Of a stretch of 64,000 nt of DNA, positions 10,891 to 19,285 are shown one piece after another. Numbering within the stretch: position 1 is the stretch's first letter; every line of letters begins with the position of its first letter. Source of the stretch: Psychroserpens sp. Hel_I_66 (GTDB lineage: Bacteria; Bacteroidota; Bacteroidia; Flavobacteriales; Flavobacteriaceae); assembly GCF_000799465.1 (NCBI RefSeq), contig NZ_JUGU01000001.1:3778991-3842990 (forward strand), given 5' to 3'. Made by a program: the position numbers and the translations under genes. The notes under the pieces were generated by a model, which saw only the letters and a list, made by a program, of their open reading frames with translations, was not told where the DNA came from and made no database searches.

Positions 10891-11441
10891 TTTGTAGTTT
10901 TAGAATTAAATATTGTAGGATTTAAATCTATTATCCTTTGCTTTAATATTAATTTGGCTCTGTGTAAATTAGATTTAGAGGTATTAACGCTTATATTTAA
11001 TAACTCTGCAATTTCTTGATGTTTATATTGATCTAGTTCATAAAGATTAAATACCATGCGATATCTTGTTGGTAATTCTTGGATGCACTCTAAGATTTTA
11101 TCTAATGGTACACTATCAATATCCACAGTGTTTATTGTAGTATCTTCAATAATCTCATCATTAATTTCTATATTAATTGGTGTCTTTTTTTTGTACTTAT
11201 CTATTGCCTTATAAATTGTAATTCGTTTCATCCAGCCTTCAAAAGATCCAGAACCTTTGTAAGATTTAATACTTTTAAATATCTCTAGAAATGAATCTTG
11301 TAAATTGTCTTGAGCCTCTTCTTTGTTTTTGCAATATTTTAAGCATAAAATAAACAGGTCATCCTTATACAGCGAGTATAATTGACTTTGTGCCTTTAAA
11401 TTATTGCGCTTACAGGCTTTTATTATTTGTTGTAAATCCAA
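10887..11441 (-). CDS. ECF-type RNA polymerase sigma factor
   Basis: A sigma-70 family factor of 184 residues with only regions 2 and 4. Region 2 includes EEAQDNLQDSFLEIFKSI and the DNA-melting segment FEGWMKRITIYKAIDKYK. Region 4 includes LPTRYRMVFNLYELDQYKHQEI and the helix-turn-helix IAELLNISVNTSKSNLHRAK. The start is a TTG (MDLQQIIKACKRNN), preceded in frame by a stop after three codons and with no ATG nearby. It is translationally coupled by a 4-base overlap to the trans-envelope barrel protein, so it likely answers an envelope signal. Target genes are unknown. Confidence 0.93.
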
Positions 11442-11573
11442 ATAGATGCTCTAGTTGTAAATTAATTTATACTTAAAAAAGTCAATTTATAATTTTAAAT
11501 AATTTATGTATTCTTAATTTAGTTTTTTACCATACTTTTTTGATTATTTTCAAATTGTTGGTTAGCGTGGAGA

Positions 11574-12644
11574 TTAATCACAGCTTATTGATTGTAAATT
11601 TATTATTGCAATATAGAATTCATCGTCTTCGGTATCTTCCTCAATTCCAAAGTCATTTATTCTTACATAGATACTTTGGTTTTCTTCGGAATTTAAATAT
11701 ACCTCACTAGAAACTATTGGATTTATTTCTAATTGTGCATCATCTTCGGTCTCATAAAATAGAATTGGTAGTTCGTCATCAAGTTCAAGAGTATCAAAAA
11801 TACATTCTGAATAATCATCAAATATAAACTCTGAAACGCCTTCCCCTTGCTCAAGTTCACATTCTTCAAAACTAAAATTACCACAATCTGTAAAATTGAG
11901 ATCACATCTTCGGTTTAAAATAAGTTCTCGATCTTGATTGGTCAACTGTAACGTGTTTTCATCAAGATATGTAACCTTCCAGTCAAAATTGAAAAACGCT
12001 CCAATTTCAGTATCATCAATAATACTTATATTGATATGTAATTCATTTTCAATAAATAATGGAGACCATGAGCCAAACAAAAGTTCATCCTCTAGATTTA
12101 AAGAAGTAAAACCATAATTCTGATAAAAATAACCTCCTAAATAAGGATTTTCATCATTGTAACTATATCCAATCTTTAGCGGACAATTTTGTATAAATGT
12201 GTTACACTCCATTAATATTTCTTCGTTAAGGCAATTGTCTATAGCTACTTTTAGTTCTTCAGTAGTATTGATTATGATTTCCTCACCAGATTCTAAAGTT
12301 CCAGTAATTGGAAAACTAATACTAGTAGAATAATCTATTTCCAAATTTCCAAGAATAGAACTAAACTGTTCATCATCTAATATGAAATTAGTGGAAACGT
12401 ACACATCACTATCATCAAAAATAAAAAGTGTCAAGGGATAAATAAAATCTATACATGCAATACTCTCGTCTGGTCGAGCTTCATCATTTGTGATGCCCTT
12501 AACGTTATCATATAAATCAGAATCTGAGCGTATCACTTCAACACTGTCAATATCTATGGTTGCAGAGAGATTATCATCTTGGTCATAGGAGCAAGATGAC
12601 AAGAAAATAAATAATGCTAGAATCGATAACTTTAATAGTTTCAT
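11574..12644 (-). CDS. Acidic secreted lipoprotein, function unknown
   Basis: I recognise no family. The 356-residue protein starts with a lipoprotein signal (LSILALFIFLSSCSYDQDD, lipidated Cys at 19). The mature part is very acidic and beta-rich, with six or more Cys residues, among them the paired patterns NTFIQNCPLKIGY, CDLNFTDCGNF and ECELEQGEGVSE. Similar acidic lipoproteins are common in marine flavobacteria and are thought to be surface or periplasmic. It sits alone between the ECF sigma gene and the proA terminator. No enzymatic motif is visible. Confidence 0.8.
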   Translation of the reverse strand: MKLLKLSILALFIFLSSCSYDQDDNLSATIDIDSVEVIRSDSDLYDNVKGITNDEARPDESIACIDFIYPLTLFIFDDSDVYVSTNFILDDEQFSSILGNLEIDYSTSISFPITGTLESGEEIIINTTEELKVAIDNCLNEEILMECNTFIQNCPLKIGYSYNDENPYLGGYFYQNYGFTSLNLEDELLFGSWSPLFIENELHINISIIDDTEIGAFFNFDWKVTYLDENTLQLTNQDRELILNRRCDLNFTDCGNFSFEECELEQGEGVSEFIFDDYSECIFDTLELDDELPILFYETEDDAQLEINPIVSSEVYLNSEENQSIYVRINDFGIEEDTEDDEFYIAIINLQSISCD

Positions 12645-12701
12645 GGTACCTTCTTTACCTATAGTCTACAATATTTAAAAAAGGTTGCGTGAAATCATAA
12701 A

Positions 12702-12731
12702 AAAAATCGTTTCAGCAATGAAACGATTTTT
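12702..12731 (-). terminator. Terminator of the proCBA operon
   Basis: A 13-bp stem (AAAAATCGTTTCA / TGAAACGATTTTT) with a GCAA loop on the plus strand, followed on the minus strand by a T run. It lies just after the proA stop codon. Confidence 0.8.
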
Positions 12732-12754
12732 AATTTTTAAACATTATTGAAGTT

Positions 12755-13954
12755 TTAAACCCTCACATGGCCATCTCCAAACACATAATATTTGTTGGTA
12801 ACCAACTGTTTTAATCCCAGTGGACCTCTATGATGCAGCTTATCTGTGCTTATCGCTAATTCTGCACCAACACCCATTTGTCCACCATCGGTAAATCTCG
12901 TCGAGGCGTTGTGGTAGACTGCAGCACTATCTACACGTTCCATAAATTTTTTAGCTAGTTCTTTATCTTCAGTAATTATAGAAGCAGAATGTCCTCCAGA
13001 ATACGTATTGACCATTTCAATAGCCTCATCTGCACCATCAACTTGTGCAATCAATAACTTCATAGCTAAAAATTCCTCATACCAAATAGCCTCATTGTCA
13101 ATGATTTTTTCTTCGGAAAGCGTCTCGCTCACCTTTTCATCTACAACGATTTCAACTTTAAGTTTAGATAAAATGGAGTGTAGCTCTCTAAGTTTGATAG
13201 CAAGATTAGGTAGATTCTTATCAATCAAAACCTTATCCAATGCATTGCATCCTGAGATTTTATCGGTTTTTGCATTAATGATGACTTTTACTGCCTTTAG
13301 CCAATCTGCATTTTCAGCAACATATAAAAAGTTATTACCGCGTCCACTTATGAGTACAGCACAATTAGCATTGTCCTTAACAAATTTGATCAACCGCTCT
13401 CCACCTCTTGGTACAATAAGATCTAACTTCTCAGTAGGATTTTTCAAAAAAGCTTGGGTTTCATCTCTATTAAAATGTAAGAGTTTAATCCAATCTTTTG
13501 AAAGACCATTGGTTTCTAAAGCTTCATGCCAGCATTTTTCAAGAATAATGTTACTATTTTTAGCTTCTTTACCACCTTTCAATAGTATTTTGTTATTTGC
13601 CTTAAATGCTAGAACCGCAGCTTCAATAGTCACATCTGGACGCGACTCATAGATAATCATAATGGTTCCAAAAGGAGCAGTTTTATTAGTAATTTGTAAT
13701 CCGCTATCCAGAGTAAGGTCAGAAATCTCTTGTCCTACAGGATCATTTTGGGATTTTACTTCTTTAATAGCTCTAATCATGTCATCAATTTTAGACTCAT
13801 TGACAACCAATCTATCATAAAGCGCTTTATCATCTTTGTCAAAAGCAGATAAATCTTTTTGATTTTCTATTAATATGTGCTTACGCTCTCTATCAATAAT
13901 GTCAATCATAGATTGGAGTACGTTGTTTTTTATTTTTGAACTTAAAAGTTCCAT
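12755..13954 (-). CDS. proA: Glutamate-5-semialdehyde dehydrogenase (gamma-glutamyl phosphate reductase)
   Basis: An NADPH-dependent aldehyde-dehydrogenase-fold enzyme of 399 residues that reduces gamma-glutamyl phosphate to glutamate semialdehyde, step two of proline synthesis. Family blocks seen: FGTIMIIYESRPDVTIEAA, ALAFKANNKILLKGGKEA, DLIVPRGGERLI, KTDKISGCNALDKVL (catalytic Cys in the CNALD motif), and near the end NASTRFTDGGQMGVGAELAIS. Full length. It is the last gene of proC-proB-proA, 15 bases after proB. Confidence 0.96.
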   Translation of the reverse strand: MELLSSKIKNNVLQSMIDIIDRERKHILIENQKDLSAFDKDDKALYDRLVVNESKIDDMIRAIKEVKSQNDPVGQEISDLTLDSGLQITNKTAPFGTIMIIYESRPDVTIEAAVLAFKANNKILLKGGKEAKNSNIILEKCWHEALETNGLSKDWIKLLHFNRDETQAFLKNPTEKLDLIVPRGGERLIKFVKDNANCAVLISGRGNNFLYVAENADWLKAVKVIINAKTDKISGCNALDKVLIDKNLPNLAIKLRELHSILSKLKVEIVVDEKVSETLSEEKIIDNEAIWYEEFLAMKLLIAQVDGADEAIEMVNTYSGGHSASIITEDKELAKKFMERVDSAAVYHNASTRFTDGGQMGVGAELAISTDKLHHRGPLGLKQLVTNKYYVFGDGHVRV

Positions 13955-13969
13955 AATCTCTTTCTTTTT

Positions 13970-14746
13970 TTAATTAATAAATTTTGTTCCTACAGGCTTG
14001 TTATTGAGAATGTCAATAATCACATTTTGGCGTTTACCGTTAGCGATGTATGTAGGAATGTTTTTTCTCGCAGAGCCTTTGGCAATCTTTAACTTTGAAG
14101 CCATTCCGCCACGACCTTCTCCTTCTTTTTTGTTAGAGGCTTTAACGTATTGCTCTACATTTTCACCAACTTTAACTTCGTTTAGTTTTTTAGAACCTTC
14201 ATCGTCTGGGTGCCCTGTGTAGAGTCCATCTGTATCAGATAGAATAATAAGGCGATCTGCATCTATCAATTCTGCAACTAAACTTGCCAACTCATCATTA
14301 TCTGAAAACATTGACATGGTCAAAGAGACCGCATCATCTTCATTGGCAATGGGAATGATACCTTCGGAAAGTAATCCTTCATAACAATTAATCATGTTAT
14401 CTCGGTGCAATCCTATGTCAAAATCTCTTTTCGTGGCTAGTACTTGCGCGCAGCGCATTCCGTAGTCATGAAAAATACTATAATAATGACGCATCATACG
14501 CGGTTGCCCAACCGAAGAATAGACCTGGCGTCTAATAGAAGGATCTTTAATACTGGTTTCGCCCAATATCTCCTTTCCTGCCATTGCAGATCCAGAGGAC
14601 ACAAGGATGACCATGATTTCTTCTTCATATAATACAGAAATTTGTCTTACAAGCTCTCTTAAAACCGGACCAAATATTCTGTTATCTCTGTTTGTTAATA
14701 CGTTGGTTCCAACTTTTACGACCACACGTTTTATATCACTATCCAT
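13970..14746 (-). CDS. proB: Glutamate 5-kinase
   Basis: An amino-acid kinase of 258 residues that phosphorylates glutamate with ATP as the first step of proline synthesis. Blocks: VVVKVGTNVLTN at the start, VILVSSGSAMAGKE, IPIANEDDAVS, FSDNDELASLVAELIDADRLIILSDTDGLYTG (split over several motifs) and GRGGMASKLKIAK. It lacks the C-terminal PUA domain of the E. coli enzyme and is therefore about 110 residues shorter; short forms are normal in this phylum. It starts 2 bases after proC, so the genes are co-transcribed. Feedback inhibition by proline is usual for the family. Confidence 0.95.
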   Translation of the reverse strand: MDSDIKRVVVKVGTNVLTNRDNRIFGPVLRELVRQISVLYEEEIMVILVSSGSAMAGKEILGETSIKDPSIRRQVYSSVGQPRMMRHYYSIFHDYGMRCAQVLATKRDFDIGLHRDNMINCYEGLLSEGIIPIANEDDAVSLTMSMFSDNDELASLVAELIDADRLIILSDTDGLYTGHPDDEGSKKLNEVKVGENVEQYVKASNKKEGEGRGGMASKLKIAKGSARKNIPTYIANGKRQNVIIDILNNKPVGTKFIN

Positions 14747-14748
14747 AA

Positions 14749-15555
14749 TTATTTTTCTTTTCCTAATTCAACAGCTCTATCAAAGGCTGCATAAGCAGCA
14801 TCCTTTATGAGTGTTTTTATATTATTGTCTTCCATAGAATCAATAGCAGCTTGGGTTGTGCCACCTTTTGAAGCCACTTTGTCTATCCATGATTTTGGAG
14901 AGATATCATTTTCATTAAAGAGTGCTATGGCTCCCTCAAAAGTACTGCTAACCAAAACTTTCGAGTCGTAATCTGAGAATCCCATTTGCAACGCTGCTTC
15001 TAACATAGACTGCATAAAATAAAATACATATGCTGGTCCACTTCCTGAAATTCCCGTAGACGCATCAATAAAATTCTCTGTACTTACATGTATAGAAGTA
15101 CCTGTCGTGTCTAAAAGGTTTCTCACCATAATGAGCTCTACTTTAGAGACTTCGCCAGACTCTGTATAAGATGTCACGCCTTTACCAACCTGAGCTGGCA
15201 AATTGGGCATCGTTCTTATTACCTTTTTGGCCTCTAGTTGTTCTTTAATTGTGTCTATGGTTACACCTGCCATTAAGGATACCATAATTTGGTGGTCACT
15301 TAACATAGGTTTCATTTGTTCAAAAAGAGAAGCACTGTGATAGGGTTTTACTGCTATGAAAACAATATGTGATTTTGGAAGGCAATCTTCCAAATTGTCA
15401 TAAACATCAAACCTTCCGTCTTTTCTTAAGGTTTCAATTTTTTTTGGATCCGTATCGTAAATACGTAATTTGTGTTTACTTAAAAGGGGAGAACTTGACA
15501 TGCCTTCGGCATAAGTTAATCCCATATTTCCTGCTCCAATAACTAATACTTTCAT
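14749..15555 (-). CDS. proC: Pyrroline-5-carboxylate reductase
   Basis: A 268-residue NAD(P)H enzyme that makes proline from pyrroline-5-carboxylate. The Rossmann start VLVIGAGNMGLTYAEG, the motif VFIAVKPYHS, VSLMAGVTIDTIK, RTMPNLPAQVGKG and the C-terminal signature GISGSGPAYVFYFMQSM are all present. It is the first gene of the proC-proB-proA operon, the complete route from glutamate to proline. The opposing catabolic enzyme PruA is encoded separately near 43 kb. Confidence 0.96.
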   Translation of the reverse strand: MKVLVIGAGNMGLTYAEGMSSSPLLSKHKLRIYDTDPKKIETLRKDGRFDVYDNLEDCLPKSHIVFIAVKPYHSASLFEQMKPMLSDHQIMVSLMAGVTIDTIKEQLEAKKVIRTMPNLPAQVGKGVTSYTESGEVSKVELIMVRNLLDTTGTSIHVSTENFIDASTGISGSGPAYVFYFMQSMLEAALQMGFSDYDSKVLVSSTFEGAIALFNENDISPKSWIDKVASKGGTTQAAIDSMEDNNIKTLIKDAAYAAFDRAVELGKEK

Positions 15556-15812
15556 GTTTTTTCATTGTAATTCACTCTATATAGAGCAATTACCGTACGA
15601 TAGTACCGATTTGTAGATTTTATTATGGGAATTAATAGATACTCAAGTAATAGAGTGATTTTTTAGGATTTTGTAAATTTTAAACACTGTAGCTTATGAA
15701 TCCTTAAATTAAAATATTTCTAAATTTGATTAAGGTGACAGTGTGTCGGTGACAAAAATGGGAAAAAGCAATTTAAATAGTAATTGATTTTAAGAATAAA
15801 GAGGTCTCTTGA

Positions 15813-16781
15813 TTACTCAAAATCTAAAATAGAAGATGCTTCAATAAGCTTTCGCAGAGCATCAATTTTGTTTTGAATTTTATTGAAGAAAGTCAATTTT
15901 TCTTTTTCTCCAGCTGTATTAAGAAGTTTAGAACTTTGTAATTGCTTTTTCAAGAACGCTTCAGCTTCGAGACAAGTTAATTTATCTGAAGTTTGAAAGT
16001 ATGATAAAATCGTAAATGGCACAAAAAGCGACTGTTGGTTTGGGGTGCTTACCAACACGTTGTTATTCATTAAAAGCAATTCATTGTAATAAAATAAATA
16101 ATTTTGTGTGTCTGCTTTAACGTTTTCTGAAATTTGAAGAATTAACGCTTTTAAATCCACGCATAATTGTAAAGCAGTACCATTTGAAAGATGACCAGCC
16201 TGATTGTAAAAATGAATCTGCTTTAAGGTGCTATTGATTGTTGTAACATCCCAAATTTCTATCGTATTTAAGTTTTTATAAAGTCGCCCTAATGCTTTTG
16301 CTGATTTTACGGTTTCTACCTTTGGCGAGAATGATTCAAAATCTTTATTGTAAAAATCAATATCCAAAAGTTTCAGCCAAACATACATTTTAAAACGACT
16401 TAAAAGGTTATTCTCTAAGGTGTAAAATAAGGGAATGTCTTTTGCTGAATATAAAATTCGGCTCTCCTTTTGATGCAGTAAAGGTTGTAAGGACTCGTAT
16501 GATGTATTGAAGTAGTTTTGCAACTCTACTTCGTTGTGAATTGGCTTCGTTTTCTCAACAGCGATGATATCATCCTTAGTATTTTCAAACAGACGATCAA
16601 GCGATAAATTATAATATTTTGCCAGGATCACACTTTCTTCTAATGAGAATTTACTTTTAAGGCTCGTTCTCCTATGTGCAGCATCATAACTCATATCTAG
16701 CGCAGTTGCAACAGCATCAATTAATGATATACCTGCTGGTAACCCAACTTTTAATTTCTCTAATAATTGCTTTTGAAACAT
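15813..16781 (-). CDS. Helix-turn-helix protein, conserved in flavobacteria, function unknown
   Basis: A 322-residue cytoplasmic protein. The first 65 residues contain a Cro/XRE-like helix-turn-helix (SLIDAVATALDMSYDAAHRRTS, then FSLEESVILAKYYNLSLDRLF). The remainder is alpha-helical, rich in Leu, Phe, Tyr and Asn, with no recognised enzyme motif; it may be a helical-repeat sensor or dimerisation part. It is divergent from the GIQIG-repeat gene at 16898, with about 115 bases between, so it could regulate that gene; this is inference from position only. Confidence 0.75.
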   Translation of the reverse strand: MFQKQLLEKLKVGLPAGISLIDAVATALDMSYDAAHRRTSLKSKFSLEESVILAKYYNLSLDRLFENTKDDIIAVEKTKPIHNEVELQNYFNTSYESLQPLLHQKESRILYSAKDIPLFYTLENNLLSRFKMYVWLKLLDIDFYNKDFESFSPKVETVKSAKALGRLYKNLNTIEIWDVTTINSTLKQIHFYNQAGHLSNGTALQLCVDLKALILQISENVKADTQNYLFYYNELLLMNNNVLVSTPNQQSLFVPFTILSYFQTSDKLTCLEAEAFLKKQLQSSKLLNTAGEKEKLTFFNKIQNKIDALRKLIEASSILDFE

Positions 16782-16897
16782 ATCCCAATATATAATAATT
16801 TGTGATTATCGCAAAAAATAGATTTGTGATTCGTGATTTTAGGGCTATTAGATGTGTTTATAGCAATAATTTTGGATTGAATTTAAAACTCTGAACT

Positions 16898-17599
16898 ATG
16901 AAAAAAAATATCATCTTTATCTTTATTGTTCTTCTTGCAACTTCATCACTTGTTCAATCACAAAATACTAATGAAAGAAAATTGCGTTTCCCGGTTTGGA
17001 TAACACATAGCCAAAATTCTGATATTATAGGACTGTCGTTAGCTGCTTTTCCTAAAGGAGTTATAGAAAAAGATACTACCTTAACTCGAACTTATGGTAT
17101 TCGATTTGAAGCTTCTCTAATTGCTATGCTATCTCCGTTAATGGGCAGGTCACCTGTTTCTACTCGTAAAGATTTTTATAAATCAAAGCAAAATACTTTA
17201 CGTACGGAAATTATTAACGGACTCAATTTATCTTCTGGTACATTTGGCGAAACTACAGTGAATGGCTTTTCAGCAAGTTTGATGATTCAATATTTATATA
17301 ATATGGATGGAGTTGCGATAGCGGGATTAAGCAATTTGATCGAAAAGCATAATGGTATTGCAATCTCAGCATTAGGTAATGAAGTGTATAAATCCAATGG
17401 TTTACTGGTGGGATTTGGTAATGAGGTAAATGAGTTTAATGGTATTCAAATAGGTGCAATAAATGGTGTCTTAGATAAAGGAGTAGGAATACAAATAGGT
17501 ATTTTTAATAAAGCTAAAAACTTTAAAGGAATACAAATTGGACTCTGGAATAAAAATGATAAAAGGTCTTTTCCTATTATAAACTGGCAGTTTAAATAG
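16898..17599 (+). CDS. Secreted GIQIG-repeat protein, function unknown
   Basis: A 233-residue protein with a cleavable signal peptide (FIFIVLLATSSLVQSQNTN). The last 90 residues consist of short imperfect repeats with the core N-G-(I/L)-x-(I/V)-(S/G)-(A/F)-x-N: NGIAISALGNE, NGLLVGFGNE, NGIQIGAINGV, VGIQIGIFNKA and KGIQIGLWNKN, ending in FPIINWQFK. Such repeats suggest a small beta-helix or beta-solenoid; similar tails occur in several Bacteroidota and spirochaete surface proteins. There are no catalytic motifs. A TAATTTTG word at 16867-16874 may be its -7 promoter element. Confidence 0.8.
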   Translation: MKKNIIFIFIVLLATSSLVQSQNTNERKLRFPVWITHSQNSDIIGLSLAAFPKGVIEKDTTLTRTYGIRFEASLIAMLSPLMGRSPVSTRKDFYKSKQNTLRTEIINGLNLSSGTFGETTVNGFSASLMIQYLYNMDGVAIAGLSNLIEKHNGIAISALGNEVYKSNGLLVGFGNEVNEFNGIQIGAINGVLDKGVGIQIGIFNKAKNFKGIQIGLWNKNDKRSFPIINWQFK

Positions 17600-17654
17600 T
17601 AAAAAACCTTTTTCAAAATTTATAAGTGGAAATTTTTGAAGAAATTTCGAATAT

Positions 17655-19103
17655 TTATTTCTTCTCAACCAATCCACGAGTTAACCAACCTCTTCTACTC
17701 GCAGTTGCGATAGCATACGGTGTGATCCAGAATAAACCGAAAGTATATAGAATGCTGTAAGAATATGCCCAAATAGATTCTGAAATATTATACCGCTTAG
17801 AATAGAAAATAACAGAAAACGATGACAGTATTAAGATGCTAAAAAATGTAGATCCTAAAAAGAGTAGTGGATGAACCATAACAAAAAGCAACATCATTAA
17901 AACAAATGGATAGCTCAACAACATTTCTAAAAACTGACTAACAAACAATAATCTTATTCCAGATTTATTGCCTTCTCTAAAATTAGTAAATACATATTTT
18001 GCCATAGCAAGGTTTTCACGCACATTACTTCGTCCCCATCTAATAAACATTTTGTAGAGTCCAGTAAAATCTTCTGGTACGTTTGTATAAGCCACAGCAT
18101 TTTTTTGAAACAATACATGCTTACCTTGCTTTAAAATCATATTGGTCATCGCGCGATCCTCGCCAATATCTGATGGTTTACCCATAAATGTTTGGTTGAT
18201 CCATTCTGGTAAACATTTATGCACAGCGCTGCTTCTATATGCTGCCAATGCTCCTGGAGTACACAAAACGGAATTTAATTTGCTTTCTGCAGATCTAACG
18301 AATTCAAAACTCAGTACAAAGCTAACATCCAGCATTTTTGGAAGTATTGCTTTTTTATTGTTCAACACTCTTATGTTTCCTGCAACCGCTCCACATTTTT
18401 CATCTTTTACAAATGGACTTACCAAATTTCTTAAAGTATCTCCGTTTACAATAGAATCACTATCTACAGTAACAAATATGTCTCCTATTCCCAAATTAAA
18501 ACCTCTGTAAAGTGCGTGACGTTTTCCTTTGTTTTCTGGTTGTTGCAAAATAACCAAACGGTCTCCCAATTTATGTTTAGCATCTTGCATCCAGCTCCAA
18601 GTATCATCTTTACTACCATCATCAATAGATAATATTTCGATTTTTTCTTGCGGATAATCACTTTCTGCTAAACTCATTAATGTGTCCCAAACTTGCTTTC
18701 CTTCATTGTAAGCTGGTACAATAACCGTTATTCTTGGTAACTCAGTATCAGATACTGATGACACAGGTTTATACCTAAAAAATTTGTAGAGCATAAACAG
18801 AAACAAACCTGCTTTAAAAGAAAATAATGTGGTTGTGAACACAACCAACGTGGTTCCCCAAAAAGAAGTAAGACGTTCTGCATTAATTATTGTAAAATCA
18901 TCACGAAATACACTAAAAAAGTAAATCCCAATGCTTATCAATACAAACGTGCTAAAAATTACCCAGAGGTTACGACGAATTTCGCTATCGTGGGTATCTA
19001 CATCAAAGCGGTTAAAGAAAGAGTGAATGTTATTTGAAAGTTTATTTTTTTTGTTGGAGATAATTGACTTTGGTTCGTTTAGAGTCTGTTTGTTAAAGTT
19101 CAT
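17655..19103 (-). CDS. Processive family 2 glycosyltransferase (hyaluronan/chitin synthase-like), membrane bound
   Basis: A 482-residue protein with two N-terminal membrane helices (LWVIFSTFVLISIGIYFF and TLVVFTTTLFSFKAGLFLF), a cytoplasmic GT2 domain, and three or four C-terminal helices. GT2 motifs: ITVIVPAYNEGKQVWDTL, ILSIDDGSKDDTW, VTVDSDSIVNGDTL (DxD), SDIGEDRAMTNMILKQG (GED) and FIRWGRSNVREN, which takes the place of the Q/RxxRW motif of processive enzymes. The family (NodC, HasA, chitin synthases, PgaC) polymerises and extrudes UDP-hexosamine or related polymers. Polymer identity is unknown; no deacetylase or export partner lies next to it. Confidence 0.88.
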   Translation of the reverse strand: MNFNKQTLNEPKSIISNKKNKLSNNIHSFFNRFDVDTHDSEIRRNLWVIFSTFVLISIGIYFFSVFRDDFTIINAERLTSFWGTTLVVFTTTLFSFKAGLFLFMLYKFFRYKPVSSVSDTELPRITVIVPAYNEGKQVWDTLMSLAESDYPQEKIEILSIDDGSKDDTWSWMQDAKHKLGDRLVILQQPENKGKRHALYRGFNLGIGDIFVTVDSDSIVNGDTLRNLVSPFVKDEKCGAVAGNIRVLNNKKAILPKMLDVSFVLSFEFVRSAESKLNSVLCTPGALAAYRSSAVHKCLPEWINQTFMGKPSDIGEDRAMTNMILKQGKHVLFQKNAVAYTNVPEDFTGLYKMFIRWGRSNVRENLAMAKYVFTNFREGNKSGIRLLFVSQFLEMLLSYPFVLMMLLFVMVHPLLFLGSTFFSILILSSFSVIFYSKRYNISESIWAYSYSILYTFGLFWITPYAIATASRRGWLTRGLVEKK

Positions 19104-19228
19104 TTAATAATCTAGATATTTGAGTTACTATTATGTTTTCTAGATGTACGTTTACTACTCGAGTTATAGATTTTTTTTAGTATTCTTTTATGACTAATTG
19201 TTGAATTTTAACTTTTCCGAAGAAAAAA

Positions 19229-19262
19229 AAACCTCAAACAGAATGACTTCCATTTGAGGTTT
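19229..19262 (-). terminator. Terminator of pnp
   Basis: A 10-bp stem (AAACCTCAAA / TTTGAGGTTT) with a 14-base loop; on the minus strand it runs into a long T tract. A copy of the CTTCGGAA word (19215-19222) lies directly after this T tract. Confidence 0.75.
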
Positions 19263-19285
19263 ATTTAATGATTGAGAATTAGAAA

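Noticed and set aside
13008..13652. A 214-codon open frame on the plus strand opposite proA
   Set aside because: It lies entirely antisense to a well-conserved proA, and its composition (Ser-rich) is that of a complementary-strand shadow.
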